From Deferribacteres bacterium (GTDB taxonomy: Bacteria > Zhuqueibacterota > Zhuqueibacteria > Zhuqueibacterales > Geothermadaptataceae), in assembly GCA_020633675.1 (NCBI GenBank), contig JACKDE010000005.1, forward strand, positions 1 through 64,000: 64,000 nucleotides of DNA. The letters are read 5' to 3'. Position numbers and translations under genes: made by a program. The notes beneath the pieces were generated by a model. That model ran no database searches. It was not told where the DNA came from and worked only from the letters and a program-made list of their open reading frames with translations. This document shows positions 51,685-60,613 of this stretch, piece after piece; the stretch's first letter is position 1; each line of letters opens with the position of its first letter.

Positions 51685-53298
51685 TTAGCGATAATTCTCC
51701 TTCAAAATTTCCAGCATCGCATCCTTTACGCGCGGATCGTCGAATTCACCCAGGGCACGCACGGCGCGCGTGCGCACGCTTTTGTTGGGGTCATTTTTGG
51801 CAGCATGCAGCAATGCATCGATCGCTCCGGAATTGCCGGTATCTTCCAAAATTGCGACCGCACGGTGGCGAATATTCGCCGATGGATCATTTTTCAGCGC
51901 ATAGATCAGCGCTGGCAGCGCCTTTTCCGGATCGAATTCTTCCAGAATGCGCACCGCCAGCATGCGCATATTGGCATCCTCATCGCGCTGAATAATGCGC
52001 ATCAATGCAGGCAGTGATCTTTCATCCGCTGAGCCTTCCAGTGCACGCAAAGCACGATATTTCAAATCACGATTTTTCTCCTTTTGCAGCAACTCGATCA
52101 GGATCGGCACGGCCTCCGGCGACTCCATGTCTTCAAGCAGGTGAAGCGCGCGCAGACGCAAATTATCATCCGGTTCATTTTTTATCATATGTAGAATCAA
52201 TTCTTTGATTTGCTCAAAAATGCCCGGATCATTGAATTCTTCGAGCGCATACAGCGCGCGCAATTTAAGATTCTTGTCCGGGTCATTCTTTAGAATGTCG
52301 ATCAGGACAGGTACTGCTTCGGGATTTTGAAAATCTTCGATGCTGTACAGGGCACGCAGACGCAAACTGCTGTTTTCATTGCGGTTTTGCGCCAATTCCA
52401 GCATGGCCGGCAACGCGCGCTCTGAGCCGATATCATCGAGTGCGTACAGCGCGCGCAGGCGCAGATTATCATTTTTTTCGCTGCGAACGATTTCGAGTAA
52501 AATGGGCAGGGCTTCTTCATTTTGCATCTCTTCGAGCACATAGAGCGCGCGCAGCTTTAAATTGTCATCTTTGCTGGTGCGCAAAAGCTCCATAACCACA
52601 GGCAGGGCGCGCTCGTCCGGCACATCATCGAGATAATGCAATGCACGTAGCTTCAAATGTGCGTTTGCATCGCTTCTCAGGATTTCAAGCACGATCGGCA
52701 CGGCTTCTTCGGCGCCAAAATCGGATAAAATGCTCAACGCGCTCTCCCGAATCGCCGGGTCGTTTTCTTTTTTCAAAATATCGATCAACAAGGGAATGGC
52801 CCGGCGATCATTCAATTCACCCATCGCGATTAACGCTTGCAGCCGCACGCGGCGGTTTTCGGCATCGGCTGCCCCTTTGTTCAGATAGGTTTGGTAGCTT
52901 TCCTTGCCCTGCTCGACGAAATGTGCCGCCATCTCAACCATCATCGCCTCCGCATCGTCCACCCAACTGCTCTTCGGATAGTTTTCTGTCAGCGCTTTGT
53001 AGGCTTCGAATGCTTGCTCTTTCTTGCCGTCGATGCGCTGCAGGCAATAAGCGATTTGAAACTGCGCGTCATCGGCCCGATAACTGTCCGGATAGTCTTT
53101 TTGCAATTTTTTGAACACATCGATGGCTTGTTGCCATTTGCCCTGATCGCGCAGCGCTATGCCATCTCCGTAAAGCTTAAAAACCAAATCCTGCTGTTGG
53201 ACGGGCACGGCCATCACGGAATGAACAAAAAGTGCAGGCGAAGCCATCATCACAATCAGCAGGCTCCATCGCTTCAAAATAGAAGTTCGTTTCATCAT
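51685..53298 (-). CDS. Exported HEAT-repeat protein
   Basis: 537 residues with a signal peptide (SLLIVMMASPALFVHSVMA). Residues 35-140 contain TPR-like helices (LRDQGKWQQAIDVFKKLQKD, YRADDAQFQIAYCLQRIDG). From about 150 to the end there are about 12 HEAT/PBS-lyase-like repeats of 31-35 residues with the consensus DxNLxLRALxxLEEMxxxEA followed by LPxLLEIL. The repeats are so alike that the DNA is also repetitive. It is probably a periplasmic or envelope binding scaffold. It starts 12 bases after the anti-sigma gene, so it belongs to the sigma/anti-sigma operon and may be its sensor or output. Confidence 0.85.
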   Translation of the reverse strand: MMKRTSILKRWSLLIVMMASPALFVHSVMAVPVQQQDLVFKLYGDGIALRDQGKWQQAIDVFKKLQKDYPDSYRADDAQFQIAYCLQRIDGKKEQAFEAYKALTENYPKSSWVDDAEAMMVEMAAHFVEQGKESYQTYLNKGAADAENRRVRLQALIAMGELNDRRAIPLLIDILKKENDPAIRESALSILSDFGAEEAVPIVLEILRSDANAHLKLRALHYLDDVPDERALPVVMELLRTSKDDNLKLRALYVLEEMQNEEALPILLEIVRSEKNDNLRLRALYALDDIGSERALPAMLELAQNRNENSSLRLRALYSIEDFQNPEAVPVLIDILKNDPDKNLKLRALYALEEFNDPGIFEQIKELILHMIKNEPDDNLRLRALHLLEDMESPEAVPILIELLQKEKNRDLKYRALRALEGSADERSLPALMRIIQRDEDANMRMLAVRILEEFDPEKALPALIYALKNDPSANIRHRAVAILEDTGNSGAIDALLHAAKNDPNKSVRTRAVRALGEFDDPRVKDAMLEILKENYR

Positions 53299-53310
53299 TT
53301 TTCTCCAGGA

Positions 53311-54201
53311 TTAAATTTGCGAGGACGCATCACGCCTGGCTGGCTGCTCGCTTTCGATATCCGGCGGCGGCTGCGCAAGTTTTTTCAAGTCGATAATTTC
53401 GATTTTGATCAGCAAATCTTTGCGTAAAATACTCGCCTTGATCAGTTCAAAGTCATCAGCAGCGGCATCTTCCTGAATATTGGCCACATCAAATAGTGCT
53501 GTTTCTATTTGCTCGACAACTTCCCGCACCAGCGCCAATTCCGGCTTTTCGAGCTCTTTTTTGATAACCACCGTTTCATCCAAAAGCGCCTTCGATGTGG
53601 TGCGGATATTTTCCAACATTTGCCGATTGCTCCGGGCATCGCTGTTTTTGATTTCCATCAACAGCAGGCCGGCTTGTGAAAAATAGCGCTGCAAATCCTG
53701 CAAGACCACCGCACGTTGATAGAGAGCCAGCCCCTGCTCGCGCGGTAAATCGGCAAAAGCTTGCAACTGCAGCACATCCTGCTGCTCGAGGCCAAATCCC
53801 TGCGGTTGGTCGCCAGCATCGAAACGCACATCCCAGGCGAATATAATGAACACGAACAGGACAGTTGCTGTGGCAAAGCCAATCAGGCCATAGCGCCAAC
53901 CCGCATCGTGTTTTGCGAACTGGTCGTGCCAGAATTCGCGGGCTCGGATTGCCCAGCGCTGATACCATTGGCTGCGCGCCGGCGTTCGCAACTGCTCAGC
54001 GATACCGGCCCACAAATCCCGCGATGGTTCAAAACTGGCGCTGTTGGCCTGCACAAAGCTGTTGCTCTGCTCAAACAGGGCCAACAATTCAGTACAGTGC
54101 TTGCAGTCTGCAATGTGCTGCTCAGCTTCGCGCCACTCAGAAGTCGTAACTTCACCATCTATTTTCGCCGAGATCAGCAATTCAACGTCATGACATTTCA
54201 T
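53311..54201 (-). CDS. Membrane anti-sigma factor with zinc-finger domain
   Basis: 296 residues from the ATG at 54201. Residues 1-40 have the anti-sigma zinc-finger pattern (MKCHDVELLISAKIDGE then HIADCKHC, giving Cys3, His33, Cys37 and Cys40 type ligands). A helical segment follows, then one membrane helix (GLIGFATATVLFVFIIFAW), then a mainly helical extracytoplasmic sensor (KALLDETVVIKKELEKPELA). It would hold the ECF sigma factor encoded upstream. The sigma and anti-sigma genes are separated by 276 bases that contain a repeat element. Confidence 0.85.
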   Translation of the reverse strand: MKCHDVELLISAKIDGEVTTSEWREAEQHIADCKHCTELLALFEQSNSFVQANSASFEPSRDLWAGIAEQLRTPARSQWYQRWAIRAREFWHDQFAKHDAGWRYGLIGFATATVLFVFIIFAWDVRFDAGDQPQGFGLEQQDVLQLQAFADLPREQGLALYQRAVVLQDLQRYFSQAGLLLMEIKNSDARSNRQMLENIRTTSKALLDETVVIKKELEKPELALVREVVEQIETALFDVANIQEDAAADDFELIKASILRKDLLIKIEIIDLKKLAQPPPDIESEQPARRDASSQI

Positions 54202-54278
54202 TTTCTTACCCAATTTTCCAATCGAATCGGTATGAACTCACAGCTACTTTTCCGAAAAGCGAGGACGAGATGAATGAG

Positions 54279-54404
54279 GCTGTCCACAAAACATGATTAA
54301 GATGTCATTCTGAATCGCTAAGCGACGATGACTCTCAACAATTTGATCTCAAACCAAGATTCTTCGCTTTGCTTTGAATGACAATTTTTGAGATTCAGGA
54401 CAGC
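54279..54404. repeat. Nested inverted-repeat (MITE-like) element
   Basis: Outer arms GCTGTCC (54279-54285) and GGACAGC (54398-54404) enclose inner arms TGTCATTC (54303-54310) and GAATGACA (54376-54383). The size of about 126 bp, the paired termini and the lack of coding sequence fit a small non-autonomous element or REP. It sits inside the sigma/anti-sigma unit. A similar TGTCATTCTG stretch occurs at 44704. No target-site duplication was established. Confidence 0.55.
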
Positions 54405-54407
54405 ACC

Positions 54408-54429
54408 GTGTCAAGATGAATTTTGACAC
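54408..54429 (-). other. Short stem-loop downstream of the sigma factor gene
   Basis: GTGTCAA (54408-54414) pairs with TTGACAC (54423-54429), 48 bases after the sigma gene stop. There is no clear T-run, so it may be a weak terminator or processing site. Confidence 0.4.
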
Positions 54430-54477
54430 TCCCAATCCAGCTTTACCTGCTATTTGCGATGCACTCAATTGATAAAA

Positions 54478-55059
54478 TTAACGGCCAAAATAGGGCCGCA
54501 GTTTTTCACTCAGCAACGCCCGCGCCCTAAAAACCCGCAGCTTGACATTATTGACCGAGCAACCCAACATCGCGCCGACTTCTTTATAGGAATACCCTTC
54601 CAATACCCCGAGCACGAAGGCTGAGCGGTTGATCTCGGGAATGTCGTTCAACGCTTGCTGCACAATGTCGTCCATATCCCGATGGGCTGCCATTTGCTCC
54701 GGATTGTAAGTGTGATGATCCGCATTTTTCGGTTCGACTGGCATTTTATTCTCCTGCATGGCTTCCAGCGACGCAGCTTGTTTGGCATTTTTGCGACGCA
54801 AATGATTGATGGACTCGTTGCGTGCAGTGGTAAAAAGCCATTTTGCAAACGCTTGCTTATCGCGCAGCGACGCCAGTTTGCGATGCACACGCACGAAAAC
54901 AATCTGGGTGATATCTTCAGCATCTTCAGGCTGTCCGACCATTTTTGTGATAAAATGGAAGACAGGCGATTGATAGCGCTCAAACAATTCCCGGAACGCA
55001 TCGATATCACCATCGCTGGCTTGTGCGACCAGTGCCGCTTCATTTTCTGTGCGCGTCAA
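54478..55059 (-). CDS. ECF-type RNA polymerase sigma factor
   Basis: 193 residues. Region 2 has DAFRELFERYQSPVFHFITK, GQPEDAEDITQIVFVRVHRK (-10 recognition helix) and FAKWLFTTARNESINHLRRK. Region 4 has LNDIPEINRSAFVLGVLEGY and YKEVGAMLGCSVNNVKLRVF, the -35 helix-turn-helix. It is most likely controlled by the membrane anti-sigma factor encoded next. Its targets may include this operon and envelope genes (inference). Confidence 0.95.
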   Translation of the reverse strand: MTRTENEAALVAQASDGDIDAFRELFERYQSPVFHFITKMVGQPEDAEDITQIVFVRVHRKLASLRDKQAFAKWLFTTARNESINHLRRKNAKQAASLEAMQENKMPVEPKNADHHTYNPEQMAAHRDMDDIVQQALNDIPEINRSAFVLGVLEGYSYKEVGAMLGCSVNNVKLRVFRARALLSEKLRPYFGR

Positions 55060-55155
55060 AGTGGCTTTCCGCTTTTATTGATTTTGCAATTGCATTTCTG
55101 ACAGTAGGACAGACAGGCTTGTGAAAGGTTACATCAAACGGCCCATTTTTGTAGC

Positions 55156-55175
55156 AAAAAAAGTGCGGCTTTGCA
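55156..55175 (-). terminator. Weak terminator candidate after fumarylacetoacetase gene
   Basis: Minus strand: GTGC-AAAGCC-GCAC followed by TTTTTTT, about 33 bases past the stop codon. The stem is only 4 bp. Confidence 0.4.
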
Positions 55176-55207
55176 CAATCATTTTTCCGGGCCTTTCAAT
55201 GGAGCTT

Positions 55208-56503
55208 TTATTGCGGATTGGCAGGCAAAACCGTGCCCACGACCTCACCGAAACCAACTCGGTAGCCCTCCCCCTGGCACCAGCCGGTCATGCTGACGGT
55301 ATCGCCGTCCTCAAGAAAAGTGCGTTGCTCTCCCGAGTTCAGTTTTATGGGCTTTGTGCCGCGCCACGCCAGTTCGAGCAGGCTGCCGTAACTGCCTTCG
55401 GTGGGGCCGCTGATGGTGCCCGAAGCCAGCAAATCACCGGTGCGCAAATTGCAGCCTGTCACCGTGTGATGTGCGACCTGCTGGGCAAAACTCCAGTACA
55501 AATAGCGCGTGCTGGTTCGGCAAAGAATCTGCGGTGAGGCCATTTTGGAAGATTGCAGAGAAACCTGCAAACGAATATCGAAGTGGCCGGCTTGCTGATG
55601 TCGCAGATATGGCAGGGGATCGGGGGATTGCTGCGGCCCGGCGATACGGAATGGCTCGAGCGCATCCATCGGTACCACCCACGGCGAGATGGAGGTGATG
55701 AAATTTTTCGATAAAAACGGGCCGAGCGGCTGGTATTCCCAGCGCTGAAAATCGCGCGCACTCCAATCGTTGACCAGCACCACGCCGAATACATGTTTTT
55801 CCGCCTCTGCGATCGGGATGGGCTGCGCCAAGGCATTGCCTGTGCCGACCAGGCAGCCAACTTCGAGCTCAAAATCAAGTTGTCGGCTGCGGCCGAATAC
55901 CGGCGCGCTGGCGCCATCGGGCAGGCTTTGGCCCTGCGGGCGCCGCACCTGGCTCCCGCTCAACACCACCGAACTTGCGCGGCCGTGGTAGCCGACCGGC
56001 AGATGCAGCCAGTTCGGCATGAGCGCATTCTCTTTGCCGCGAAACATGATCCCGACATTGGTGGCATGCTCGCGCGAAGCATAAAAATCGGTGTAATCGC
56101 CGATTTCCACCGGCAGGTGCAACTGCGCATCGGCCATGGGAAGCAGAGCCTGAGCACGTAAATCATATCGATCACGCAGAGCTGGCTCGTCAATCCGCAG
56201 CAGGCGGGTGATGATGCTGCGCGCCTCTCGCCAGGCCGGACGGCCGAGCGCCATGAACGCATTCAGGCTGGAACGCGAAAAGACATCCTGGCCCTTGAGA
56301 TGTGGCGTTTCGAAAAAGCCATTTTGCCGCAACACCGCCAAATCCAGGATAAAATCGCCGATCGCGACGCCAATCGCGGGCGATTGTTGCGATGCATTTT
56401 TGCGTACAAAAATGCCATAGGGCAAATTTTGGATCGGAAAATGGCCGTGCTCCGAAACCGGAAGAAATGATTTAAGCGTTGAATCGCTGGCAGGGTGACT
56501 CAT
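55208..56503 (-). CDS. fahA: Fumarylacetoacetase
   Basis: Last step of tyrosine/phenylalanine degradation: splits fumarylacetoacetate to fumarate and acetoacetate. 431 residues, family length. DYTDFYASREHATNVGIMFRG supplies the metal Asp and catalytic His, LPVGYHGRASSVV follows, FELEVGCLVGTGN holds the second metal-binding Glu pair, and VLVNDWSARDFQRWEYQPLG with FLSKNFITSISPWVV are highly conserved. No other gene of the pathway is in the window. It lies 41 bases after a SpoIIE phosphatase gene on the same strand. Confidence 0.96.
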   Translation of the reverse strand: MSHPASDSTLKSFLPVSEHGHFPIQNLPYGIFVRKNASQQSPAIGVAIGDFILDLAVLRQNGFFETPHLKGQDVFSRSSLNAFMALGRPAWREARSIITRLLRIDEPALRDRYDLRAQALLPMADAQLHLPVEIGDYTDFYASREHATNVGIMFRGKENALMPNWLHLPVGYHGRASSVVLSGSQVRRPQGQSLPDGASAPVFGRSRQLDFELEVGCLVGTGNALAQPIPIAEAEKHVFGVVLVNDWSARDFQRWEYQPLGPFLSKNFITSISPWVVPMDALEPFRIAGPQQSPDPLPYLRHQQAGHFDIRLQVSLQSSKMASPQILCRTSTRYLYWSFAQQVAHHTVTGCNLRTGDLLASGTISGPTEGSYGSLLELAWRGTKPIKLNSGEQRTFLEDGDTVSMTGWCQGEGYRVGFGEVVGTVLPANPQ

Positions 56504-56544
56504 GGTTTTATCAAAACTGGTGGTGAAGGAGTTACATAGGGATG

Positions 56545-58989
56545 CTATGCATTTTGTGCCTGCTCAAAATCGATGCGGGCAGCGTCAGATGCTGGCGTGC
56601 CCAAAACTTTAACCACAACCATGGTAAAGTCATCATGCTGCGGCACATCGCCGGCAAAATGATTCACAGCAGTTTGGATGATTTCCAGCAGTTCATTCGC
56701 CGATGCCTTGGAATGCTTGCTGACAATTTCCCGCAGGCGCTCTTCACCAAATTCGTCGCCATGCTTGTCCATCGACTCAGACAAGCCATCGGTGTAGAAA
56801 ACGAATACATCGCCCGGATCGATTTTGATTTTGATCTCCTCAATGGTCTTGGCAAAGATTACTCCCGGATCAAGCCCAATCGCCAGCCCGCGTGGATTGA
56901 GAAACTCCGGCTTGCCCTGCTGGGTCTTGCGCATAATCAGCGGATTATGACCGGCTCGCGCAAAGGTCAACGTGCGCTCCTGCATATCGAACAGACCGTA
57001 GATTGCACTGATAAACACTTCGCGGGGAGTATTTTCGAAAAAGACATTGTTCATTTCGGTCAGCAGCAGCTTCGGCGCACGAATCTTCTTCGCCACCGTT
57101 TTGATGATGCCTTTTGCCATGGTCATGTAAAATGCCGCCGAAACACCTTTTCCGGAAACATCGCCGACCACCACACTGAAATAGCGCTCGTTGTCCTGGA
57201 TAAAATCGAAATAATCGCCGCCGACTTCCATTGCAGGCTTGCAGATGCTCGAGATTTCCAGATTGGGGAAATTCGGTGCCTGTTGAGGCAAAAACTGCAA
57301 CTGGATGCGACGCGCAATTTCCAGCTCTTTCAAAAATCGCTCGCGCTCAGCGATGCGGCTGACGTACTCCGGTACATAATCTTCGATGTCGGTAGCGCTG
57401 TGCCGCGAGTTCATCAAATAAACGCCAGCGCCAAATGTTATGACCAGCGCAGCTACCAGGGCTATACCCGGCAAGGCACTTAGCGCCTCCGGGAATACTC
57501 CAAACATGGCGATGTTGACGCAGAAATACGTCAAAACCAAAGCGATCAAAATGGTAAAAATATCGTATTTATAAACAAAATAGGCCCACAAAAACGCAAG
57601 CGGAATACTGATGGCAAAGGAAAAGTGGATCGGTCGAATGTAGTTCAGAAACATGCCGGCCATCAAAAAAGAAAATGCCAGCAGCGTCATTCGCAAAACA
57701 GTATTTTTAACTTTCAGGCGCAGGTAGGCGCTCCAAAAAGACAGCACCAGGGTCGCGACAAAATAGACCTGCACCAGCCTGCCGAGCAATGCGACAATGT
57801 AATCCTTGCCACTCAGCAATCCTTCAAGCGTATCATTATCAAAAATCAGGGAGCCAAACGGCATGTTTTCTGTCAGGTAAATCATCGCGCCGAGAATGAG
57901 TAGCGAAACACCAGCGATGAAAAGCGCTTGCAAAAGTGCCACGCCGATCTCGCGCACCCGAAAATAGCCTCGGCACACCAGATCGCTGAGCACAATTTTC
58001 TCGGGGGAGACGTCTCGGGTCAGGGATTCAGTCGTGGCAAAGGTAACCAGCGCCCCGGCTCCGACGAACAGGCCGGAAAGACCGCCACCGAGAATCATTC
58101 CCATAACATCAGGATACGCACCGATCACCACCATGCCGGCAATCGCCAGGAACATGATCAAACCCAGCCATTTGGCACGCTTGAAGTCGAGCTCATCATG
58201 CCGCAGGCGCTTGATGAACACCACAATAAAAATAATGATAATTGCTCCCCACATCAGGGTCACGCTGATGCCGAATGCGGTTTGTAAATTGCGCTCGAAA
58301 TCCGGTTGCTTGAGCGCAGGATCGGTGAGATCGGTGTAGGCATTGTAGCGGGTGATGATATCGCCCGTCAGCTCCACCGAGAATTTATCGACCAGATCAC
58401 TGGTCTCGCGGACGGGACGCTCAAAATCAAATTTGTAGGTTAAAATATTGGAATCGCGGGTCAGGGCATTGCCTTTCAGCTCGAGCGAGTCCGTATCGAT
58501 AGCATTTGTCTCCAAAAACGCTTTAGCTTTTTCCAACGCCTGTGGCTCATCAAGCGTTGCCGTGGTCATCGCCCCGGGCACATCACAGGAGCGCTGCACC
58601 AGCCTGCCATTCAGATCATACTCCACGCTGAAGGAGATCTGTTCTTTCTTGTCGTTTTCCTCTTCGTCATCATTTTTAAAGCGCCCGCGCCACCAAAAAC
58701 TCCACCTGACCATAGACAAATATTGCTCTTTGGCACGGACATCCTTGTTGAGTTGTGCGTAGCGAAACAGCTCGGACCTGATCGAGATGTTGTTGGTTTG
58801 CTCCAAATCCTGATCGGCCAGTACAGATTGCTCGAACATCTGCTGTGCCTTTGCCTTGATTTCGCTTCGCGTCGAGGTAAATTTCAACAGGGTGAGTCCA
58901 TCTGCATGCAGAAACAGGCTGATATAGATAAAAATCGCAGCGATGCCGAAAAGCGCCAGCAGAATCGGTTTTATTTTTGATTGGACCAT
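56545..58989 (-). CDS. Membrane SpoIIE-type PP2C phosphatase
   Basis: 814 residues from the ATG at 58989, placed just before the first membrane helix (IKPILLALFGIAAIFIYISL). An external domain of about 230 residues follows, then roughly ten membrane helices (for example FGISVTLMWGAIIIIFIVVF and RLVQVYFVATLVLSFW). A cytoplasmic coiled linker (RERFLKELEIARRIQLQFLP) leads to the C-terminal SpoIIE phosphatase: EVGGDYFDF, VVVGDVSGKGVSAAF, AGHNPLI, FYTDGLSESMD and HDDFTMVVV supply the metal-binding acids. It dephosphorylates a STAS-type protein; the only one in the window is at 10.7 kb. It is the second phosphatase of this kind here. Confidence 0.9.
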   Translation of the reverse strand: MVQSKIKPILLALFGIAAIFIYISLFLHADGLTLLKFTSTRSEIKAKAQQMFEQSVLADQDLEQTNNISIRSELFRYAQLNKDVRAKEQYLSMVRWSFWWRGRFKNDDEEENDKKEQISFSVEYDLNGRLVQRSCDVPGAMTTATLDEPQALEKAKAFLETNAIDTDSLELKGNALTRDSNILTYKFDFERPVRETSDLVDKFSVELTGDIITRYNAYTDLTDPALKQPDFERNLQTAFGISVTLMWGAIIIIFIVVFIKRLRHDELDFKRAKWLGLIMFLAIAGMVVIGAYPDVMGMILGGGLSGLFVGAGALVTFATTESLTRDVSPEKIVLSDLVCRGYFRVREIGVALLQALFIAGVSLLILGAMIYLTENMPFGSLIFDNDTLEGLLSGKDYIVALLGRLVQVYFVATLVLSFWSAYLRLKVKNTVLRMTLLAFSFLMAGMFLNYIRPIHFSFAISIPLAFLWAYFVYKYDIFTILIALVLTYFCVNIAMFGVFPEALSALPGIALVAALVITFGAGVYLMNSRHSATDIEDYVPEYVSRIAERERFLKELEIARRIQLQFLPQQAPNFPNLEISSICKPAMEVGGDYFDFIQDNERYFSVVVGDVSGKGVSAAFYMTMAKGIIKTVAKKIRAPKLLLTEMNNVFFENTPREVFISAIYGLFDMQERTLTFARAGHNPLIMRKTQQGKPEFLNPRGLAIGLDPGVIFAKTIEEIKIKIDPGDVFVFYTDGLSESMDKHGDEFGEERLREIVSKHSKASANELLEIIQTAVNHFAGDVPQHDDFTMVVVKVLGTPASDAARIDFEQAQNA

Positions 58990-59278
58990 AACAAGGTTTT
59001 TCAATTGCTTTTTATGATGTGCACAGGACGCTTGTTTTCGAGGTGACAACAAATTTCCATACGGTCTGTACAAAAAAGGTTTCCAGCATAATAGCGAACT
59101 GCTCACCGCTTCGCAAGCAGAAACAATCGGGAGGAGTATTCCTTTCGGATTGAATGGAGCTTGCAGTGGCGCAAAGGATCAGCATTTTTCTCATGACACA
59201 ATCTGCACCTGCTGAGTCAGCCTGGTGGAAAGGGGGTGGATGGAGGCAGAGATGAAGTGAGATGGCAGTTGAGTGATC

Positions 59279-59318
59279 ACCGCTTGCAGCAAACCAATGC
59301 ATATTTGCTGCAAGCGGT
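59279..59318 (-). terminator. Long stem-loop after frr
   Basis: ACCGCTTGCAGCAAA (59279-59293) and TTTGCTGCAAGCGGT (59304-59318) form 15 perfect pairs with a 10-base loop, 8 bases past the frr stop. There is no T-run, so it may be a factor-assisted terminator or an RNA-stabilising end. The rest of 58990-59278 contains nothing I can support as a gene. Confidence 0.6.
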
Positions 59319-59326
59319 TTCGCGGC

Positions 59327-59884
59327 TCAGACTTCCATCAATTCATTTTCTTTCATCTTGAGGATGTCATCGATGCCGTGGCTGTATTTGTCGGTAATCT
59401 TTTGCACATCATCGATAAAGGTATGGGATTGATCTTCTGAAATCTCATGGTCTTTTTCGAGTTTTTTCAGATGATCATTGGCATCACGGCGGATATTACG
59501 GATCGCAATCTTGCCATCTTCCGCAATTTTGCGGCAAATCTTTACGTATTCCTGCCGGCGCTCTTCGTTGAGCGCAGGAATCGGCACACGAATCAGATTA
59601 CCGTCATTTGCCGGATTGAAACCGAGATTGGCGGTCAAAATCGCCTTTTCAATTTCGTTGATCAGGTTTTTGTCCCACGGCTGGATGGTAATCAGTCTGG
59701 GGTCCGGCGTGGAAACCGTGGCGACCTGGTTTAGCGGCATAGTGCTGCCGTACGCATGAACGCGGACAGGATCGAGCAAAGATGGCGAGGCTTTTCCCGT
59801 GCGAATTCTCGACAACTCTTCGCGGGTGGCTTCAACGGTTTTCGCCATTCTGTCATCGGCATCTTTTAAAATAGGATGCGTCAT
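59327..59884 (-). CDS. frr: Ribosome recycling factor
   Basis: 185 residues, normal length. RIRTGKASPSLLDPVRVHAY, IQPWDKNLINEIEKAI, GNLIRVPIPALNEERRQEYV and RNIRRDANDHLKKLEKDHEI are the family landmarks. It splits post-termination ribosomes with EF-G. GGAGAG lies before the ATG. It is the last gene of rpsB-tsf-pyrH-frr. Confidence 0.97.
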   Translation of the reverse strand: MTHPILKDADDRMAKTVEATREELSRIRTGKASPSLLDPVRVHAYGSTMPLNQVATVSTPDPRLITIQPWDKNLINEIEKAILTANLGFNPANDGNLIRVPIPALNEERRQEYVKICRKIAEDGKIAIRNIRRDANDHLKKLEKDHEISEDQSHTFIDDVQKITDKYSHGIDDILKMKENELMEV

Positions 59885-59885
59885 A

Positions 59886-60605
59886 TCACTCTCCGGAAAT
59901 TAGAGTTCCAATATTTTCCCCAAAAATGATTTTCTGCAGGTTTCCCGGAACTGTGAGATTGTAAACAATAATGGGGAGTTTATTATCCATGCACAAAGTG
60001 GCAGCGGTCATGTCCATCACCTTCAGGCCTTTTTTCACGATGTCCATGTGCGTCAGCTTCTCATATTTTTTGGCATCGCTATTGAGCTTCGGATCAGAAT
60101 CGTACACGCCATCGACTTTGGTTGCTTTCAGAATTACGTCAGCACCGATCTCGATCGCACGCAGCGAAGCGGCTGTGTCTGTTGTGAAGTAGGGATTGCC
60201 GGTACCGGCGGCGAAAATCACCACCCGGCCTTTTTCCAAATGACGCACTGCACGTCTACGGATAAAGGGCTCGGCAACCTCTTCCATTTTAATGGCGGTC
60301 TGCACACGCGTGTAAACGTTGTGGCGTTCGAGATAGTCCTGCAAAGCCAGCGAATTGATCACAGTCGCCAGCATACCCATATAATCAGCCTGCACTCTGT
60401 CCATGCCGCGCGCACTTGCGGACAGGCCGCGGAAGATATTGCCTCCTCCGATGACCAGCCCGACTTGCACACCCAGCCTGACAATACTCTTGATCTCACT
60501 TGCGATGCGCTCAACAATTTTCGGGTCGATGCCCAATCCTTGATCGCCCATCAAGGCTTCGCCGCTCAGTTTGAGCAGAACACGTTTGTAGTGCGGCTGA
60601 TTCAT
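59886..60605 (-). CDS. pyrH: UMP kinase
   Basis: Phosphorylates UMP to UDP in pyrimidine synthesis. 239 residues: KRVLLKLSGEALMGDQGLGI, VGLVIGGGNIFRG, ADYMGMLATVINSLALQDYL, FAAGTGNPYFTTDTAASLRA and DPKLNSDAKKYEKLT are diagnostic of the bacterial hexameric enzyme. It lies between tsf and frr, the usual bacterial order. Confidence 0.97.
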   Translation of the reverse strand: MNQPHYKRVLLKLSGEALMGDQGLGIDPKIVERIASEIKSIVRLGVQVGLVIGGGNIFRGLSASARGMDRVQADYMGMLATVINSLALQDYLERHNVYTRVQTAIKMEEVAEPFIRRRAVRHLEKGRVVIFAAGTGNPYFTTDTAASLRAIEIGADVILKATKVDGVYDSDPKLNSDAKKYEKLTHMDIVKKGLKVMDMTAATLCMDNKLPIIVYNLTVPGNLQKIIFGENIGTLISGE

Positions 60606-60613
60606 AAGCTGTC

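Noticed and set aside
59012..59302. 96-codon minus-strand frame between frr and the phosphatase gene
   Set aside because: No ribosome site and no recognisable protein features; it starts inside the frr stem-loop.
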